Shown here piece after piece: positions 16,952-27,238 of a stretch of 56,522 nucleotides of DNA. The translations under genes were made by a program, and so were the position numbers. How positions within the stretch are numbered: position 1 is the first letter of the stretch; the number at the start of each line of letters is the position of its first letter. Source of the stretch: Gammaproteobacteria bacterium (GTDB lineage: Bacteria; Pseudomonadota; Gammaproteobacteria; Nitrosococcales; Methylophagaceae); assembly GCA_029210875.1 (NCBI GenBank), contig JARGFJ010000013.1:1-56522 (forward strand). The letters are read 5' to 3'. Under the pieces are notes generated by a model that saw nothing but the letters and a program-made list of their open reading frames with translations, was not told the origin of the DNA and did not search any database.

Positions 16952-17422
16952 TTAGTTGCTTGTAGTGCCGAGACCAAAGCTACCTTTTTCTTCGATGTTG
17001 ATATAAGGCATTAATGTGCCAACATCGAGCTTGGCTTTGAACAAATAATTTAATTGATCACGTTGGCCGGTTAATAGTTGATTTAATAAACGTGCACTGC
17101 CAAACAGATCGGGGCTCGCTTTAATTACGATATCTGCGGTGCCATAACCTGCAATGTGAGGCAGGTTGGGCTCTGCGCCGGTTAGAATACGGTTGCCTTC
17201 AATTTCGACTGAATAACTCATTCCAACTAATGGCAAGGCAATTCGGTTTGGATTGACAACTCGCAAGCCAATATTAAACTGCGGTGCCAAGCCTGTTGAT
17301 TCCGGTGCCAAGGTAAACGATGTAATAGAGACCTGTGGTTTTTCATAGCTCGGGGTGAGGCTGGCACACGCCGTTAATAATAGTATCTGTATCACGATAA
17401 ATACATTTTTTAAACGGCGCAT
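16952..17422 (-). CDS. LEA type 2 family lipoprotein
   Basis: A 156-residue lipoprotein with lipobox LLTAC (Cys19) and a LEA14/WHy-like beta-sandwich domain (SFTLAPESTGLAPQFNIGLRVVNPN). Such proteins are often found in outer-membrane stress or desiccation contexts; the role here is unknown. It is followed closely by the membrane protein gene on the same strand. Confidence 0.75.
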   Translation of the reverse strand: MRRLKNVFIVIQILLLTACASLTPSYEKPQVSITSFTLAPESTGLAPQFNIGLRVVNPNRIALPLVGMSYSVEIEGNRILTGAEPNLPHIAGYGTADIVIKASPDLFGSARLLNQLLTGQRDQLNYLFKAKLDVGTLMPYINIEEKGSFGLGTTSN

Positions 17423-17497
17423 GCTTCTTCTCCCAGTAGGCTATAGTTTTAGTTTACCTCGCTTTGACATCGTAAACATTACAATTACACCTGATGC

Positions 17498-19177
17498 TTA
17501 TGACGCCTGGGCTAATTGTTGTTGATTGATCACACGATTAACACCATTAAACAAAGCCTTGATAGCGGCAGAGGTGATATTTTTATCCTGACCAATACCA
17601 AATAAAGCATCACCATCACCGACTTTAATGTCAACATAACAGACGGCAACAGCATCAGAACCTGCACCTATGCCATGTTCATGATAATCAACGACCGTGA
17701 TAGTTTGACCTATTTGTGTTGATAAAGCGTGAGCTGCAGCGTCAACAGGACCATTACCTTGTCCGGATAACACCATCTCCGTTTTATCATAATGGGCACT
17801 AATACCAGTGGTGACTTTATCTTTATCATTACTTACTTTACTGCTGTGATAGCGATAAGGCGTTTCAACCGCAAGGTATTCTTTATCGAATAAGCTCACG
17901 ATATCGCTAGCGGTAATTTCCTTGCCAACATCATCACTGACTTTTTGTACTATTTTGCTAAATTCAATTTGCAAACGACGTGGTAGTTCGAAGCCTGTTT
18001 GTTGTTGTAATAAAAAGCTGACACCACCCTTGCCAGACTGACTATTAACACGGACAACGGCATCGTAACTACGGTTGATATCTGCCGGATCAATCGGTAA
18101 ATACGGTACTTGCCAGATGCCATTTGGATCCTGCTGAGCAAAGCCTTTTTTGATCGCATCCTGATGTGAGCCAGAAAACGCAGTAAACACTAACTCACCT
18201 GAATAAGGATGTCTTCGGTGGACAGGTAAGTTAGTGCATTGTTCATAAACCTGACGAATAACATCAATATTGGTGAAATCCAACTCGGGATGTATACCTT
18301 GTGAATAAAGATTTAAAGCAAGGGTAATCAAGTCAACATTACCGGTGCGTTCACCGTTGCCAAACAAACAACCTTCAACCCGATCAGCACCTGCCATTAC
18401 AGCAAGCTCAGCTGCCGCAACTGCGGTACCACGATCATTATGGGGGTGCACACTTAACACAATGCTATCGCGTCGATCCATGTTGCAATGCATCCATTCA
18501 ATTTGATCGGCATAAGTATTGGGTGTTGCCATTTCGACCGTTGCCGGCAAATTGATGATCATTTTATGGTCAGGTGTGGGTTGCCAAACTTCAGATACGG
18601 CATCACAGACTTCTTTAGCAAATTCAATTTCGGTACTTGAAAAGGCTTCGGGTGAATACTGATATACCCATTCGGTTTCAGGCTGTTTGGATGTGTAGTC
18701 TTTTACCCATTGTGTACCTCGTTCAGCAAGCGCCTTTACGCCAGCTTTGTCGGTGTTATAGACAATGTGTCGAAAGTCAGGTGCAGTAGGGTTGTACATA
18801 TGCACTATCGCACGACGAGCACCTTTAAGTGATTCAACTGTTCGTGCAATCAAGTCTTGACGTGCTTGGGTTAACACCTCAATCGTCACATCATCAGGAA
18901 TATGGTTTTCGTCGATCAAACGACGCACAAAATTAAAGTCAGTATCAGATGCTGAAGGGAAACCAACTTCGATTTCTTTAAAGCCAATCTCGACCAATGT
19001 TTTGAAAAAACGCATTTTAGTATCGACCGACATCGGATCAATCAAAGCTTGATTACCATCACGCAGATCTGTGCTCATCCAAACCGGGGCATGTTGAATA
19101 GTGTTATTGGGCCATTGACGATCTGTTAATTGAATTGGCACAAATGCACGATATTTTTGTTGTGGATGAGTGATCAT
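17498..19177 (-). CDS. leuA: 2-isopropylmalate synthase, long form
   Basis: First committed step of leucine synthesis: condensation of acetyl-CoA and 2-ketoisovalerate. The 559-residue protein shows the catalytic DLRDGNQAL motif near residue 37, the metal-binding [10 protein letters not shown] (H-x-H), the [13 protein letters not shown] loop and a C-terminal regulatory domain. The length and motifs fit the LeuA2 (alpha-IPM synthase type 2, Corynebacterium/Pseudomonas-like) form. It stands alone without leuBCD. No leader peptide rich in Leu codons is visible upstream. Confidence 0.94.
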   Translation of the reverse strand: MITHPQQKYRAFVPIQLTDRQWPNNTIQHAPVWMSTDLRDGNQALIDPMSVDTKMRFFKTLVEIGFKEIEVGFPSASDTDFNFVRRLIDENHIPDDVTIEVLTQARQDLIARTVESLKGARRAIVHMYNPTAPDFRHIVYNTDKAGVKALAERGTQWVKDYTSKQPETEWVYQYSPEAFSSTEIEFAKEVCDAVSEVWQPTPDHKMIINLPATVEMATPNTYADQIEWMHCNMDRRDSIVLSVHPHNDRGTAVAAAELAVMAGADRVEGCLFGNGERTGNVDLITLALNLYSQGIHPELDFTNIDVIRQVYEQCTNLPVHRRHPYSGELVFTAFSGSHQDAIKKGFAQQDPNGIWQVPYLPIDPADINRSYDAVVRVNSQSGKGGVSFLLQQQTGFELPRRLQIEFSKIVQKVSDDVGKEITASDIVSLFDKEYLAVETPYRYHSSKVSNDKDKVTTGISAHYDKTEMVLSGQGNGPVDAAAHALSTQIGQTITVVDYHEHGIGAGSDAVAVCYVDIKVGDGDALFGIGQDKNITSAAIKALFNGVNRVINQQQLAQAS

Positions 19178-19481
19178 GATGGTGTCCTCGAAATTTGATA
19201 AATCATTGTCTGAAAGTGTGCGTTTATTTGATCTGCTTAGGTGGGTAAACCTAATTAGTGTGTCGTCATCGCCGGATCACTTTTGATGATGGGTTGAATG
19301 TCGATTCAAATAGCGCTTTTGGCTTTTAACGCTACCGGTTTCAGGTATGGAAATAGTATAGAGGAAGACGATTGAAATTAAATTGCAAATATTTTGATAT
19401 TAGCGGTTTTATGGGAATATAATTCTTTTTTATGGTATTTTTATGAAACTAAATTTCTAGTTAATGTTTATTGGTGAAATT
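19178..19481. other. Divergent regulatory region between leuA and the Lrp-type regulator
   Basis: About 300 bases with no gene. The regulator side has a clear sigma-70 promoter (19394-19423). The leuA side is GC-mixed with no obvious attenuator, T-box or leader peptide. The divergent layout makes regulation of leuA by the Lrp-type protein plausible (inference). Confidence 0.6.
19394..19423 (+). promoter_or_regulatory. Sigma-70 promoter of the Lrp-type regulator gene
   Basis: TTGATA and TATAAT are separated by 18 bases, in a strongly AT-rich stretch about 60 bases upstream of the chosen start. Confidence 0.7.
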
Positions 19482-19949
19482 ATGACTGAATTAGATCGTT
19501 ATGACCGCTTGATTTTAGATACCGTACAAAAGCAAGGCAGAATCTCTAATCAGGAATTAGCCGAAACGATTAACTTGTCACCTTCATCGTGTTTAAGACG
19601 TGTTAAACAACTAGAACAAAGTGGTTTGATCGATGGTTATGTTGCGTTGCTTAATGCTAAAAAGTTAGGTTTGACCTTAATGGCATTTATTGGGATCAGT
19701 ATGGACAAACACACGCCAGAGCGCTTTACGGCATTAGAAGATAGCTTGGCGAGTTATCCAGAAGTGTTGGAGTGTCATTTAATCACGGGTCAGTCAGCAG
19801 ATTATTTGCTGAAAGTGATTGTGGGTGACATGGATGCCTATCAACAATTCTTATTACAAAAGCTAACTAGAATAGACGGTGTGACCGGCGTACATACATC
19901 ATTTGTATTGAAATCGGCAATCAATAGTACAGCCTTGCCCGTGAGTTGA
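19482..19949 (+). CDS. Lrp/AsnC family transcriptional regulator
   Basis: A 155-residue regulator: N-terminal winged helix-turn-helix (DRLILDTVQKQGRISNQELAE... SPSSCLRRVKQLE) and a C-terminal RAM/AsnC ligand-binding domain (VLECHLITGQSADYLLKV). Such proteins sense amino acids and often control adjacent biosynthetic genes; leuA is divergent. I use the second in-frame ATG, which matches the family N-terminus; the first is 18 bases earlier. Confidence 0.9.
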   Translation: MTELDRYDRLILDTVQKQGRISNQELAETINLSPSSCLRRVKQLEQSGLIDGYVALLNAKKLGLTLMAFIGISMDKHTPERFTALEDSLASYPEVLECHLITGQSADYLLKVIVGDMDAYQQFLLQKLTRIDGVTGVHTSFVLKSAINSTALPVS

Positions 19950-20155
19950 ATTAGCCGCATTTTGACCTGATTATTCCGGTGGTTTTTATACCGTTATCCT
20001 TGTTTAAAAGCATAAATTTATAAGCGAATCAAGCAGCTATATTTACGGTTTATTTAAACGAGATCAGTTCATCAAAATAACACTAACAACTTTGCTTTAA
20101 TTACTGTATCCTCTCGCTTCTTGTTGGGTGCTGAACTCGCCCTGCAAGTTGGTGT

Positions 20156-20232
20156 GGAGCGGTAGTTCAGCTGGTTAGAATGCTGGCCTGTCACGCCGGA
20201 GGTCGCGGGTTCGAGTCCCGTCCGCTCCGCCA
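20156..20232 (+). tRNA. tRNA-Asp (GTC)
   Basis: Seventy-seven bases with a complete cloverleaf: acceptor stem GGAGCGG/CCGCTCC, D-arm AGCTGGTTAGA, anticodon loop CTGTCAC giving GTC, T-arm GCGGGTTCGAGTCCCGT, and an encoded CCA end. Confidence 0.97.
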
Positions 20233-20318
20233 TTTTTCTTCTGTTCATATGTAATCAGACTGTTAAACTCACCAGGGCTGCTGAGCGCTGTTTCTTATCC
20301 AGTATTCAGGTTATTTAC

Positions 20319-22561
20319 TTATGCCTGATAAGGTTCGGTTCGTTTGCCAATTGTTAGCCGTATTGAATGGAATAAATGGTAAACGACAGGTACTAGTAAA
20401 AGACTCACTAACAGCGAGAAACTCAATCCCCAGACAACGGTTATAGCTAGCGGTTGCAACATTTCCGCACCATCACCCCAGCCCATTGCCAGTGGAATCA
20501 TACCAACGACAGTACTAATTGTTGTCATCAATATCGGCCGTAAGCGAAGTCGAGCAGCGGTGATGATTGCTTGATTAATGTCATGGTGTTGTCGGCGGTT
20601 TTGTTCGATATATTCAACTAATAAGATGGCATTATTGACTACGATACCAACCAACATGATTAGTCCTAACCAAACAGGCATAGATAAGGGCAATGCCAGG
20701 AAATCAATGGCTAATGCCACACCGACAGCGGCAAAAGGCACACTGAGAATGATGATGAGTGGATTGAGCAGAGATTCATATTGAATAGCCATAACGACAA
20801 ACACTAAAAACAATGCCAGCAATAACAATATGGTGGTTAATTGTTGTTGCGCATCTAGTGTTTGTTGTGAGCCGCCATCATACAAAGTGTAACCCTCTGG
20901 CAGACTGATTTTTTGGCGTAATTGTTGTAGTGACAGCAATGCTTCGCCAAGGGTTGTACCTTCAGTAAGTGAAGCTGTCAGATCAACAATGCGCATTTGG
21001 TTTTCACGTTTAATGGTGCTTGCAGAATCAAGTAGCTTTATAGAACAGACGGAACCAAGATATATTGCTTGTGAGCGTTCGGTGGCAGGAAATAAAATGA
21101 TCGATTCCAGATCTTGTGGGTTGGTCATGGTCGATTGTGCCAAGCGAAGCCTAATATCATACGTTTTATCACCATCAATAAAGTCACTAATTGTGATGCC
21201 CTCTAAAGCAACTTGAGTTGCTTGTTTAACATCTTGTAGATTTACACCGAGCAATGCTGCGCGTTCACGATCTAAGGTTATCGCTAATTCAAACTGTTGT
21301 TCTTCGGCAGAATGACTGACGTTACTCAGGCCTGGAATGCGTTTCATTTTGTCAGTGATGTCATTTGCAAGCGATTTCAAGGTTTGATAATGCTCTCCTT
21401 GTAGTCGCAAACTAATATCATCGTCGCCACTATTTGTTCTAATACCTCTTATGCCACGTTGTGACATACGAACTTCAAAGCCAGCAAGTTGGTGTTGAGT
21501 GATGAGTTGGTTCATGTTTTTAATCCATTCACCACTACTTATTTGTCGCGCCAGCATCGGTTTTAATTGAACGGTAATGGAGGCTCGGCTTGGCGTTTCA
21601 CGTTGCGAACGACCATACACTGAACCACCTAGCAAGGTATAAACGGTTGCAGTTTCTGGCTGTTGTGCAAATAGCTGTTCAATGAGCTGGGTACGTTGAT
21701 CCATCTCATCTAAGGAAATACCTGAATCAGCAATGATTCTGACAGTGATTCTGCCATCATCCAGCTTTGGTAGAAAAATTTGTTTGCCACTAACAAATAC
21801 AGGATAGGCAACAATCAAACTAATTATAAAAGCGGCAATAACCAGCAGTCTATAACCCAGTAAAAAATCAATTAGTTTTGCATAGCCTGTTTGTAAAAGT
21901 TCGATGCTACCATCGATGAACCGTCGAATAGCCGAGTGGGGTTGATTGCTCACACGTGCTGCAAAAGCAGGGACCAAGGTTAAGGCAATAATTAAGGAAG
22001 CAAAAATAGCGGCTGAAATAGTGACGATTAATTCGCTAAATAATAAGCCGGTTAGCCCTCCGATAAATAGGAAAGGCAACACAGCTGATAAATTAGTTGA
22101 TGTTGCTGCAACAATAGCGCCACTGACTTCATTGGCAGCATCTGTACTGGCGTCCAGATTAAATTGCTTATCTTTTTGATGACGAGAGATGTTTTCAAGC
22201 ATAACTATTGTGTTATCAACCAGCATGCCTACACCTAAAGCCAGGCCACCTAAAGTCATGACATTAAGTGTTAAACCACCTAAACCCATCAAGATACAGG
22301 TGAACATGATAGCGATTGGAATAGCACTGCCGATGATTAGTGTGCGCCGTAAATTACCAAGAAACAGGTAAACCACAGACATGGCTAACAATGCACCACT
22401 GATAGCCGCCAAGATGGCATTTTGTAATGATTGAACAATATAGATTGATTGATCACCGATGGAGGTAATTGTGATGTCTTCGGGTAGAATGTTTTGAGTA
22501 TGTAGCCAGGCCAACCTTTGTTTAACGACATCGACGACAGCGGTTGTATTGGCTCGAGCTC
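20319..22561 (-). pseudogene. RND efflux pump (AcrB/HAE1-like), N-terminally truncated
   Basis: The frame encodes roughly the last 730-750 residues of a hydrophobe/amphiphile RND pump: it enters at ANTTAVVDVVKQRL, a segment normally about 290 residues into such proteins, then has TM2-TM6, the second periplasmic loop and TM7-TM12 (PLSMPVWLGLIMLVGIVVNNAILLVEYIEQNRR). Transmembrane helix 1 and the first porter subdomains are missing, and a stop lies just upstream in frame. A TTG at 22514 could start translation but the product would lack half of the porter domain. The upstream gene fragment is the start of the cognate adaptor, so a deletion removed the adaptor's end and the pump's beginning. Confidence 0.85.
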
Positions 22562-22845
22562 AAGCAACCGTCCAATTTAGCAACGAGTTCGCCTTTTGTA
22601 ACTTTGTCACCTTCATAAAAAGGTAAGGTCGTAATTTGACCTTCTTCCTGATTATAAATTTGAATTTCGCGTAATGCTGTTAATGTACCCGAGCGCTGGC
22701 GTTGAATACTGATGGTTTTTGTTTGTGCCGTGACAACTTCGACCAAGTGTGGTTTTTCAGGCTTATTGTTCGCGGTTGACGTTTGCTGATTACAACTGAG
22801 TAGGCTAAGGCTAATGAGACATAAAATGATAAAACGCATGGCCAC
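22522..22845 (-). pseudogene. RND efflux periplasmic adaptor, N-terminal fragment
   Basis: A 107-residue frame: lipoprotein signal (SLLSC, lipid-anchored), then an HlyD/MFP-type barrel-sandwich half (VVTAQTKTISIQRQRSGTL, EGQITTLPFYEGDKVTKGELVAKLD). Homology ends abruptly after LD and the frame runs 14 residues into the pump sequence out of frame. Full adaptors are about 350 residues, so most of the hairpin and membrane-proximal domains are gone. Confidence 0.82.
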
Positions 22846-22982
22846 TCTACTCGAAACGCTAATGAATGTTATAAGACGATTGCTGTGATTCTAACCTTTA
22901 AATATGTCATTGTATCGCTTTCAATTGTGGAAATAATGTGCAAGCGCTTTAGATTACGTTTTAAGCAACGACAGACGGGCTT

Positions 22983-23732
22983 TTACAAAGTCATCATATC
23001 TGAAAGTGATAAGGTATTAATTTTAGTGGTAGTGGCAGCGATTTTCTTGTCCTGCTCGGTGTTATAACCCCAATCTGCAAAATATAGCTCAACATTAGCT
23101 AAGCGTGAATCACTAATAACGTTACTTAATGTTGGAAGACGATCTTCAACGAACAAAATGGATTGCTGTGGATGTGTGGCTAATAGGTCGGCCAGAATGT
23201 GCTGTTTGCTTAAGCCTCGATCAAGCCCGTAGACGTGTTGCTCTGGAACCGAAATGGAATTGGCTTGCAAGATCTGGTGAACAAAACGTTCTTGTTTAGT
23301 GGTGATGATATAACACTGGCTGGATTCAATCTGCTGAAGTTTGTCAGCGATGCCATTAAACAAAGGATTCATCGCAATCCATTCATTTATGTTTTCATTG
23401 ATCCAGTGATCGCGCGTTTGGCCAAATTGTTGTTTTAATTCATCACTATTTAATTGATCACGGCGTAGTAGCTGTGAAATTAAATGAGAGAAATTAGTTA
23501 ATAACCGTTGTGCGCTACTACCTTCAAACAGGATACGAACGATTAATATTGCTTCATAGCCTGTTTCCATGACGGGACGAACCTGTCTAAAAAGTTCTGA
23601 GATGTGCTCAGGCATAGTATCAGGCATATCCGACCATAAGGAACTGGCAACTTTCCAGCCTGTTATGCCGGTTTCAACAGCACTATCACAGATAACACCA
23701 TCAAAATCCAGCGCATAAAGACGATGTGGCAT
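22983..23732 (-). CDS. HAD-superfamily hydrolase
   Basis: A 249-residue HAD-like protein. Motif I DFDGVICDS (residues 9-17), motif II IITTK (around 144) and a C-terminal FVEDRLP motif near residue 195 match a phosphatase of the HAD class, with an alpha-helical cap between. Substrate unknown. The gene is two bases after the DUF3012 gene on the same strand. Confidence 0.8.
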   Translation of the reverse strand: MPHRLYALDFDGVICDSAVETGITGWKVASSLWSDMPDTMPEHISELFRQVRPVMETGYEAILIVRILFEGSSAQRLLTNFSHLISQLLRRDQLNSDELKQQFGQTRDHWINENINEWIAMNPLFNGIADKLQQIESSQCYIITTKQERFVHQILQANSISVPEQHVYGLDRGLSKQHILADLLATHPQQSILFVEDRLPTLSNVISDSRLANVELYFADWGYNTEQDKKIAATTTKINTLSLSDMMTL

Positions 23733-23734
23733 GC

Positions 23735-23914
23735 TTATTTTAATAAGCAGTGTTTAGTGAAATCCCCAGCTTCGTTAACTGACCAGTCACCTTTTGGTTT
23801 TTCTTTCATATTGGCACACCAGGCATCACTGCCTACCTCAGGAGAGCACGCTGTGAAAGATAGAACTGCTGCCAAAGCAAGAAAAATCGCAAACGGTTTT
23901 TTAGCTGATGTCAT
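23735..23914 (-). CDS. Small DUF3012 lipoprotein
   Basis: A 59-residue gene on the minus strand. It has a signal peptide ending in a lipobox (LSFTAC, Cys23) and the DUF3012 signature CSPEVGSDAWCANM followed by KPKGDWS. AAGGAA sits six bases before the ATG, and the stop is two bases before the HAD gene. Function unknown; the two further Cys residues (33 and 56) could form a disulfide. Confidence 0.85.
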   Translation of the reverse strand: MTSAKKPFAIFLALAAVLSFTACSPEVGSDAWCANMKEKPKGDWSVNEAGDFTKHCLLK

Positions 23915-23938
23915 ATTGAATTCCTTTGTTTTTAATAT

Positions 23939-24406
23939 TTATCTAGATACTCGGGTTTGACCATTAACGGTCATTAAGCGAACACGATCACCGGCATAGA
24001 AGGGGTGAGCTGGATCATGTTTTTGTACGATAGCAATAGTTTCATTGGTTTTATTCAAACGTATTACTAACTCAATACCTTGGCTTTTAGTTACTTCTTC
24101 TTCAAGTGCACTACCAGCAAGACCACCGGCTACAGCACCTACTACGGTCGCAATGGCCGCTCCCTTGCCATCACCAATTGAACTACCAGCGACACCGCCC
24201 ACAGCACCGCCAGCAATCGTTCCAATAGGTGTTTTAGTGCCTTCAATTACCACCAATCGAGTTTCTTCTACGATACCATATTGTACCGATTGAACCTGCC
24301 TGGCATCGTCACGAGAATAGCTATCGCCTTGTAAATTGCTGGCACAGCCGGTCAACAATGAGGCAAAGAGTATGCTAATTACAAGCAAAAAGCGTTGATA
24401 TTTCAT
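23939..24406 (-). CDS. Glycine-zipper outer-membrane lipoprotein (SlyB-like)
   Basis: A 155-residue lipoprotein with lipobox LLTGC (Cys21), a glycine zipper 2TM domain (about residues 63-100, repeated GxxxG: GGAVGGVAGSSIG, GAVAGGLAG) and a C-terminal beta domain with RLNKTNETIAIVQ. It resembles SlyB/PcP-type proteins of the outer membrane. GAGG lies seven bases before the start. Confidence 0.85.
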   Translation of the reverse strand: MKYQRFLLVISILFASLLTGCASNLQGDSYSRDDARQVQSVQYGIVEETRLVVIEGTKTPIGTIAGGAVGGVAGSSIGDGKGAAIATVVGAVAGGLAGSALEEEVTKSQGIELVIRLNKTNETIAIVQKHDPAHPFYAGDRVRLMTVNGQTRVSR

Positions 24407-24466
24407 AATGGTGCCTCACAATAAATAGCGGTTAGTCTATGAACTTGGACAGTGTGATTGCTCATT

Positions 24467-25744
24467 TTATTCCTGACTAAACACTATTTTGCCATTAAAA
24501 ATAGTGTGACTAACTTGATTTTGGAATAACCAGCCTGCAAAAGGACTGTTCTTGCCTGCACTGATGAATTCGCGTGGGTTACATTCATAATGAGAATTGG
24601 GATCAAAAATACATAAATCAGCAGCACTACCCACGTTGAGATGGCCGGCATCAATACTCAGAATATCAGCAGGCTGACAAGTCAGGCTTGCGATGGCCTG
24701 CATTAGCGTTAACTCTTCATCATCAACCAATTTCATCGTTAATGGCAACATGGTTTCAAGTCCAGAAATACCGGGCATTGTCTCGGCAAAAGGCCCTAAC
24801 TTGGCATCGTTATCGAGCGGTTGATGGTTAGAGCTGATCGCAGAAATAACGCCATCACGTAAGCCTTGTTGAAGTTGGTCTCTATCACGGGTGCTACGAA
24901 GCGGTGGTAGTACATGACTTAAACTATCGTAATTGCCTATATCATGTTCACTTAAGTGTAGGTGATGGGGGCTGACATCAGCCGTTACCGGCAAGCCTTG
25001 CTTCTGTGCGTCGCGAATCATGTTTACCGCTTTACCAGTGGATATGTTATGGAAGTGTGCACTAACACCAGTCTTTTCAATCAATAAAAGGTCACGCGCG
25101 ATAGCAATGGTTTCTGCGGCTTCAGCTATGCCACCTAAGCCTAGTCTGGTGCTGACTGTGCCTTCGTGAATACAGCCTTGTGCTTGTAGCCACGGATCGG
25201 ACGCATTGATAAATAAGGTTAAATCAAGCGTAGCAGCATATTCCATTGCTCGGCGTAGAATCAGGGTATTTTTAATGGGACGCATGCCATTACTGATGCC
25301 GATGCAGCCGGCTTTTTTCAAAGCCAGCATTTCACTTAATAAATCGCCTTGCAGGTTTTGGGTAAGAGCACCGATAGTGTAGACCATGGCTCTTCCTGCT
25401 TTTTTGGCGCGATCTTCGATCAATTCGACAACTGCTGGGGTATCAATAACCGGTGCTGTATCTGGAGGAATACATAATGAGGTGATACCACCTTTGACCG
25501 CTGCCCGAGTTTCACTGTCAATAGTTGCTGTATGTTCCTGGCCTGGCTCGCGTAATCTCGCACATAAGTCGATTAGACCTGGACATACAATTTGACCTCT
25601 AGCATCAATTATTTGGTCGGCTTCGAAGTCAGCAAGCTCATCTGCAATAGCAATAATTTTGCCATCACTAATAAAAATATCATGATGACTATCCATTTGG
25701 CTGGCAGGGTTGATTATTCGCCCATTAGCGATGCGTAGTTTCAT
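24467..25744 (-). CDS. pyrC': Dihydroorotase-like protein lacking the metal-binding HxH motif (PyrC'/PyrX type)
   Basis: A 425-residue dihydroorotase-fold protein next to pyrB. In active enzymes the first metal motif is D-x-H-x-H-x-R; here residues 59-65 read D-L-C-A-R-L-R, so both histidines (positions 61 and 63) are replaced. This matches the inactive PyrC' (PyrX) of Pseudomonas and relatives, which serves as a structural partner of aspartate carbamoyltransferase. A separate active PyrC must lie elsewhere if this organism makes pyrimidines de novo. Only two bases separate it from pyrB. Confidence 0.88.
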   Translation of the reverse strand: MKLRIANGRIINPASQMDSHHDIFISDGKIIAIADELADFEADQIIDARGQIVCPGLIDLCARLREPGQEHTATIDSETRAAVKGGITSLCIPPDTAPVIDTPAVVELIEDRAKKAGRAMVYTIGALTQNLQGDLLSEMLALKKAGCIGISNGMRPIKNTLILRRAMEYAATLDLTLFINASDPWLQAQGCIHEGTVSTRLGLGGIAEAAETIAIARDLLLIEKTGVSAHFHNISTGKAVNMIRDAQKQGLPVTADVSPHHLHLSEHDIGNYDSLSHVLPPLRSTRDRDQLQQGLRDGVISAISSNHQPLDNDAKLGPFAETMPGISGLETMLPLTMKLVDDEELTLMQAIASLTCQPADILSIDAGHLNVGSAADLCIFDPNSHYECNPREFISAGKNSPFAGWLFQNQVSHTIFNGKIVFSQE

Positions 25745-25746
25745 AA

Positions 25747-26715
25747 TTAAATCTCGTGTAGTTCTGACTGTGCACCGAGTGCCATTGACATGACGGCCAT
25801 ACGCACCGCTATGCCGTGAGTGACTTGCTCTAAAATGACTGATTGTGGCCCGTCAGCAACAGCAGAAGCAATTTCAACACCGCGATTGATCGGACCGGGA
25901 TGCATAACAATGGCATCAGGTTTGGCAAAACTAAGTTTTTCTTCGGTCAAACCAAAACAATCAAAATATTCTCGCGAACTCGGCAACAAGGCACCTTTCA
26001 TTCTTTCTAGTTGTAAGCGTAAAGTAATCACTACGTCGACATCTTTTAGGCCGCTTTCCAAATCATGATAAACATGTAAGCCCAAGGTTTGACAATCGCT
26101 GGGTAATAAGGTTTTTGGACCTATAACGCGAATTTCACCAACACCCAAAATACTTAATGCCTGAATCTGTGAGCGAGCAACCCGTGAGTGCAAAATATCC
26201 CCAATGATAGCGACGCGTAAGTCAGGAAAATGTCCTTTGTGACGGCGAATAGTAAACATATCGAGCATTGCTTGCGTTGGATGGGCATGACAACCATCAC
26301 CTGCATTAATTACGCTGACATGAGGAGCAACATGTTGCGCAATAAATTCTGCCGCGCCACTTTGATTGTGGCGCACTACAAACATATCGGTATGCATTGA
26401 CTCAAGGTTGTGCAATGTATCTAGTAAGCTTTCGCCTTTAGAGGTTGCTGAGGTATTAATATTGAGGTTCATCACATCAGCAGATAAACGTTTAGCAGCA
26501 AGCTCAAAAGTGGTTCTAGTGCGGGTACTGTTTTCAAAGAACAGATTGACGATAGTTTTACCGCGAAGCAGGGGCACTTTTTTTACATGGCGTGTCGAAA
26601 TGCCAGAAAATTGTTCGGCTCGATCCATGATTTCGGTGAGTAATGGTTTTTTCAAACCCTCAATGGTCAGAAAATGTCGAAGTTGACCTTTAGCCGTTAG
26701 CTGATTATTGGTCAT
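25747..26715 (-). CDS. pyrB: Aspartate carbamoyltransferase catalytic subunit
   Basis: Carbamoyl phosphate plus aspartate to carbamoyl aspartate, the committed step of pyrimidine synthesis. The carbamoyl-phosphate loop [13 protein letters not shown], the HPTQAMLD motif and MHPGPINRG are present. I use the ATG giving 322 residues, which aligns with the Pseudomonas-type N-terminus (GQLRHF); a GTG 15 bases earlier is an alternative, since the AAGGAG sits very close to the ATG. It starts right after the pyrR stop and is followed by pyrC'. Confidence 0.93.
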   Translation of the reverse strand: MTNNQLTAKGQLRHFLTIEGLKKPLLTEIMDRAEQFSGISTRHVKKVPLLRGKTIVNLFFENSTRTRTTFELAAKRLSADVMNLNINTSATSKGESLLDTLHNLESMHTDMFVVRHNQSGAAEFIAQHVAPHVSVINAGDGCHAHPTQAMLDMFTIRRHKGHFPDLRVAIIGDILHSRVARSQIQALSILGVGEIRVIGPKTLLPSDCQTLGLHVYHDLESGLKDVDVVITLRLQLERMKGALLPSSREYFDCFGLTEEKLSFAKPDAIVMHPGPINRGVEIASAVADGPQSVILEQVTHGIAVRMAVMSMALGAQSELHEI

Positions 26716-26719
26716 CTCC

Positions 26720-27238
26720 TTAGGCCTCACTTGACTTGATCACTAGTTGTAAGCCATCAGGGTTAGTTAATTTAATGTGCTGATTTTTGTCTAGGCTAAC
26801 TGATTGACCAATAATATCGGGTTGGATCGGTAGCTCTCGTCCACTGCGTTCAATTAGGGTTGCAAGGGTGACGCTGGCGGGGCGACCATAATCAAAGATT
26901 TCATTAAGTGCGGCTCGGATGGTTCGCCCACTATGCAAAACATCATCAATTAATAGTAGATGGCGATCATCAACGCTGAACGGTAAGTCAGAGGGTGTGA
27001 CCTGTGGGTGCATACCTATGCGAGTGAAATCATCACGATAATAGGCAATATTAAGCGTGCCTAATGAACCGTCGAAGAAATCAGAGCCAAGCCGTGTTGC
27101 TAGTTCTTTTGCCACCCAGACACCGCCAGTATGAATGCCTACGAGTAGCGGTTTTTTATTTGCTAACTTAAGCCTAATCTGGTCTGCCATTGTATCTAGT
27201 AGGGTTTCAATATCAGCTTGCGTGAATGATGTTGTCAT
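26720..27238 (-). CDS. pyrR: PyrR bifunctional regulator / uracil phosphoribosyltransferase
   Basis: A 172-residue type I phosphoribosyltransferase with the PRPP-binding motif [12 protein letters not shown] (around residue 92) and the PyrR-typical AYYRDD region. PyrR proteins convert uracil and PRPP to UMP and can control pyr expression. The ATG used overlaps the ruvX stop as ATGA; a second ATG lies 15 bases upstream within ruvX. No PyrR-type attenuator is visible before pyrB, the spacing being too short. Confidence 0.9.
   Translation of the reverse strand: MTTSFTQADIETLLDTMADQIRLKLANKKPLLVGIHTGGVWVAKELATRLGSDFFDGSLGTLNIAYYRDDFTRIGMHPQVTPSDLPFSVDDRHLLLIDDVLHSGRTIRAALNEIFDYGRPASVTLATLIERSGRELPIQPDIIGQSVSLDKNQHIKLTNPDGLQLVIKSSEA

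Noticed and set aside
19178-19460. leuA leader-peptide attenuator
   Set aside because: No short frame rich in Leu codons and no terminator/antiterminator pair is visible.
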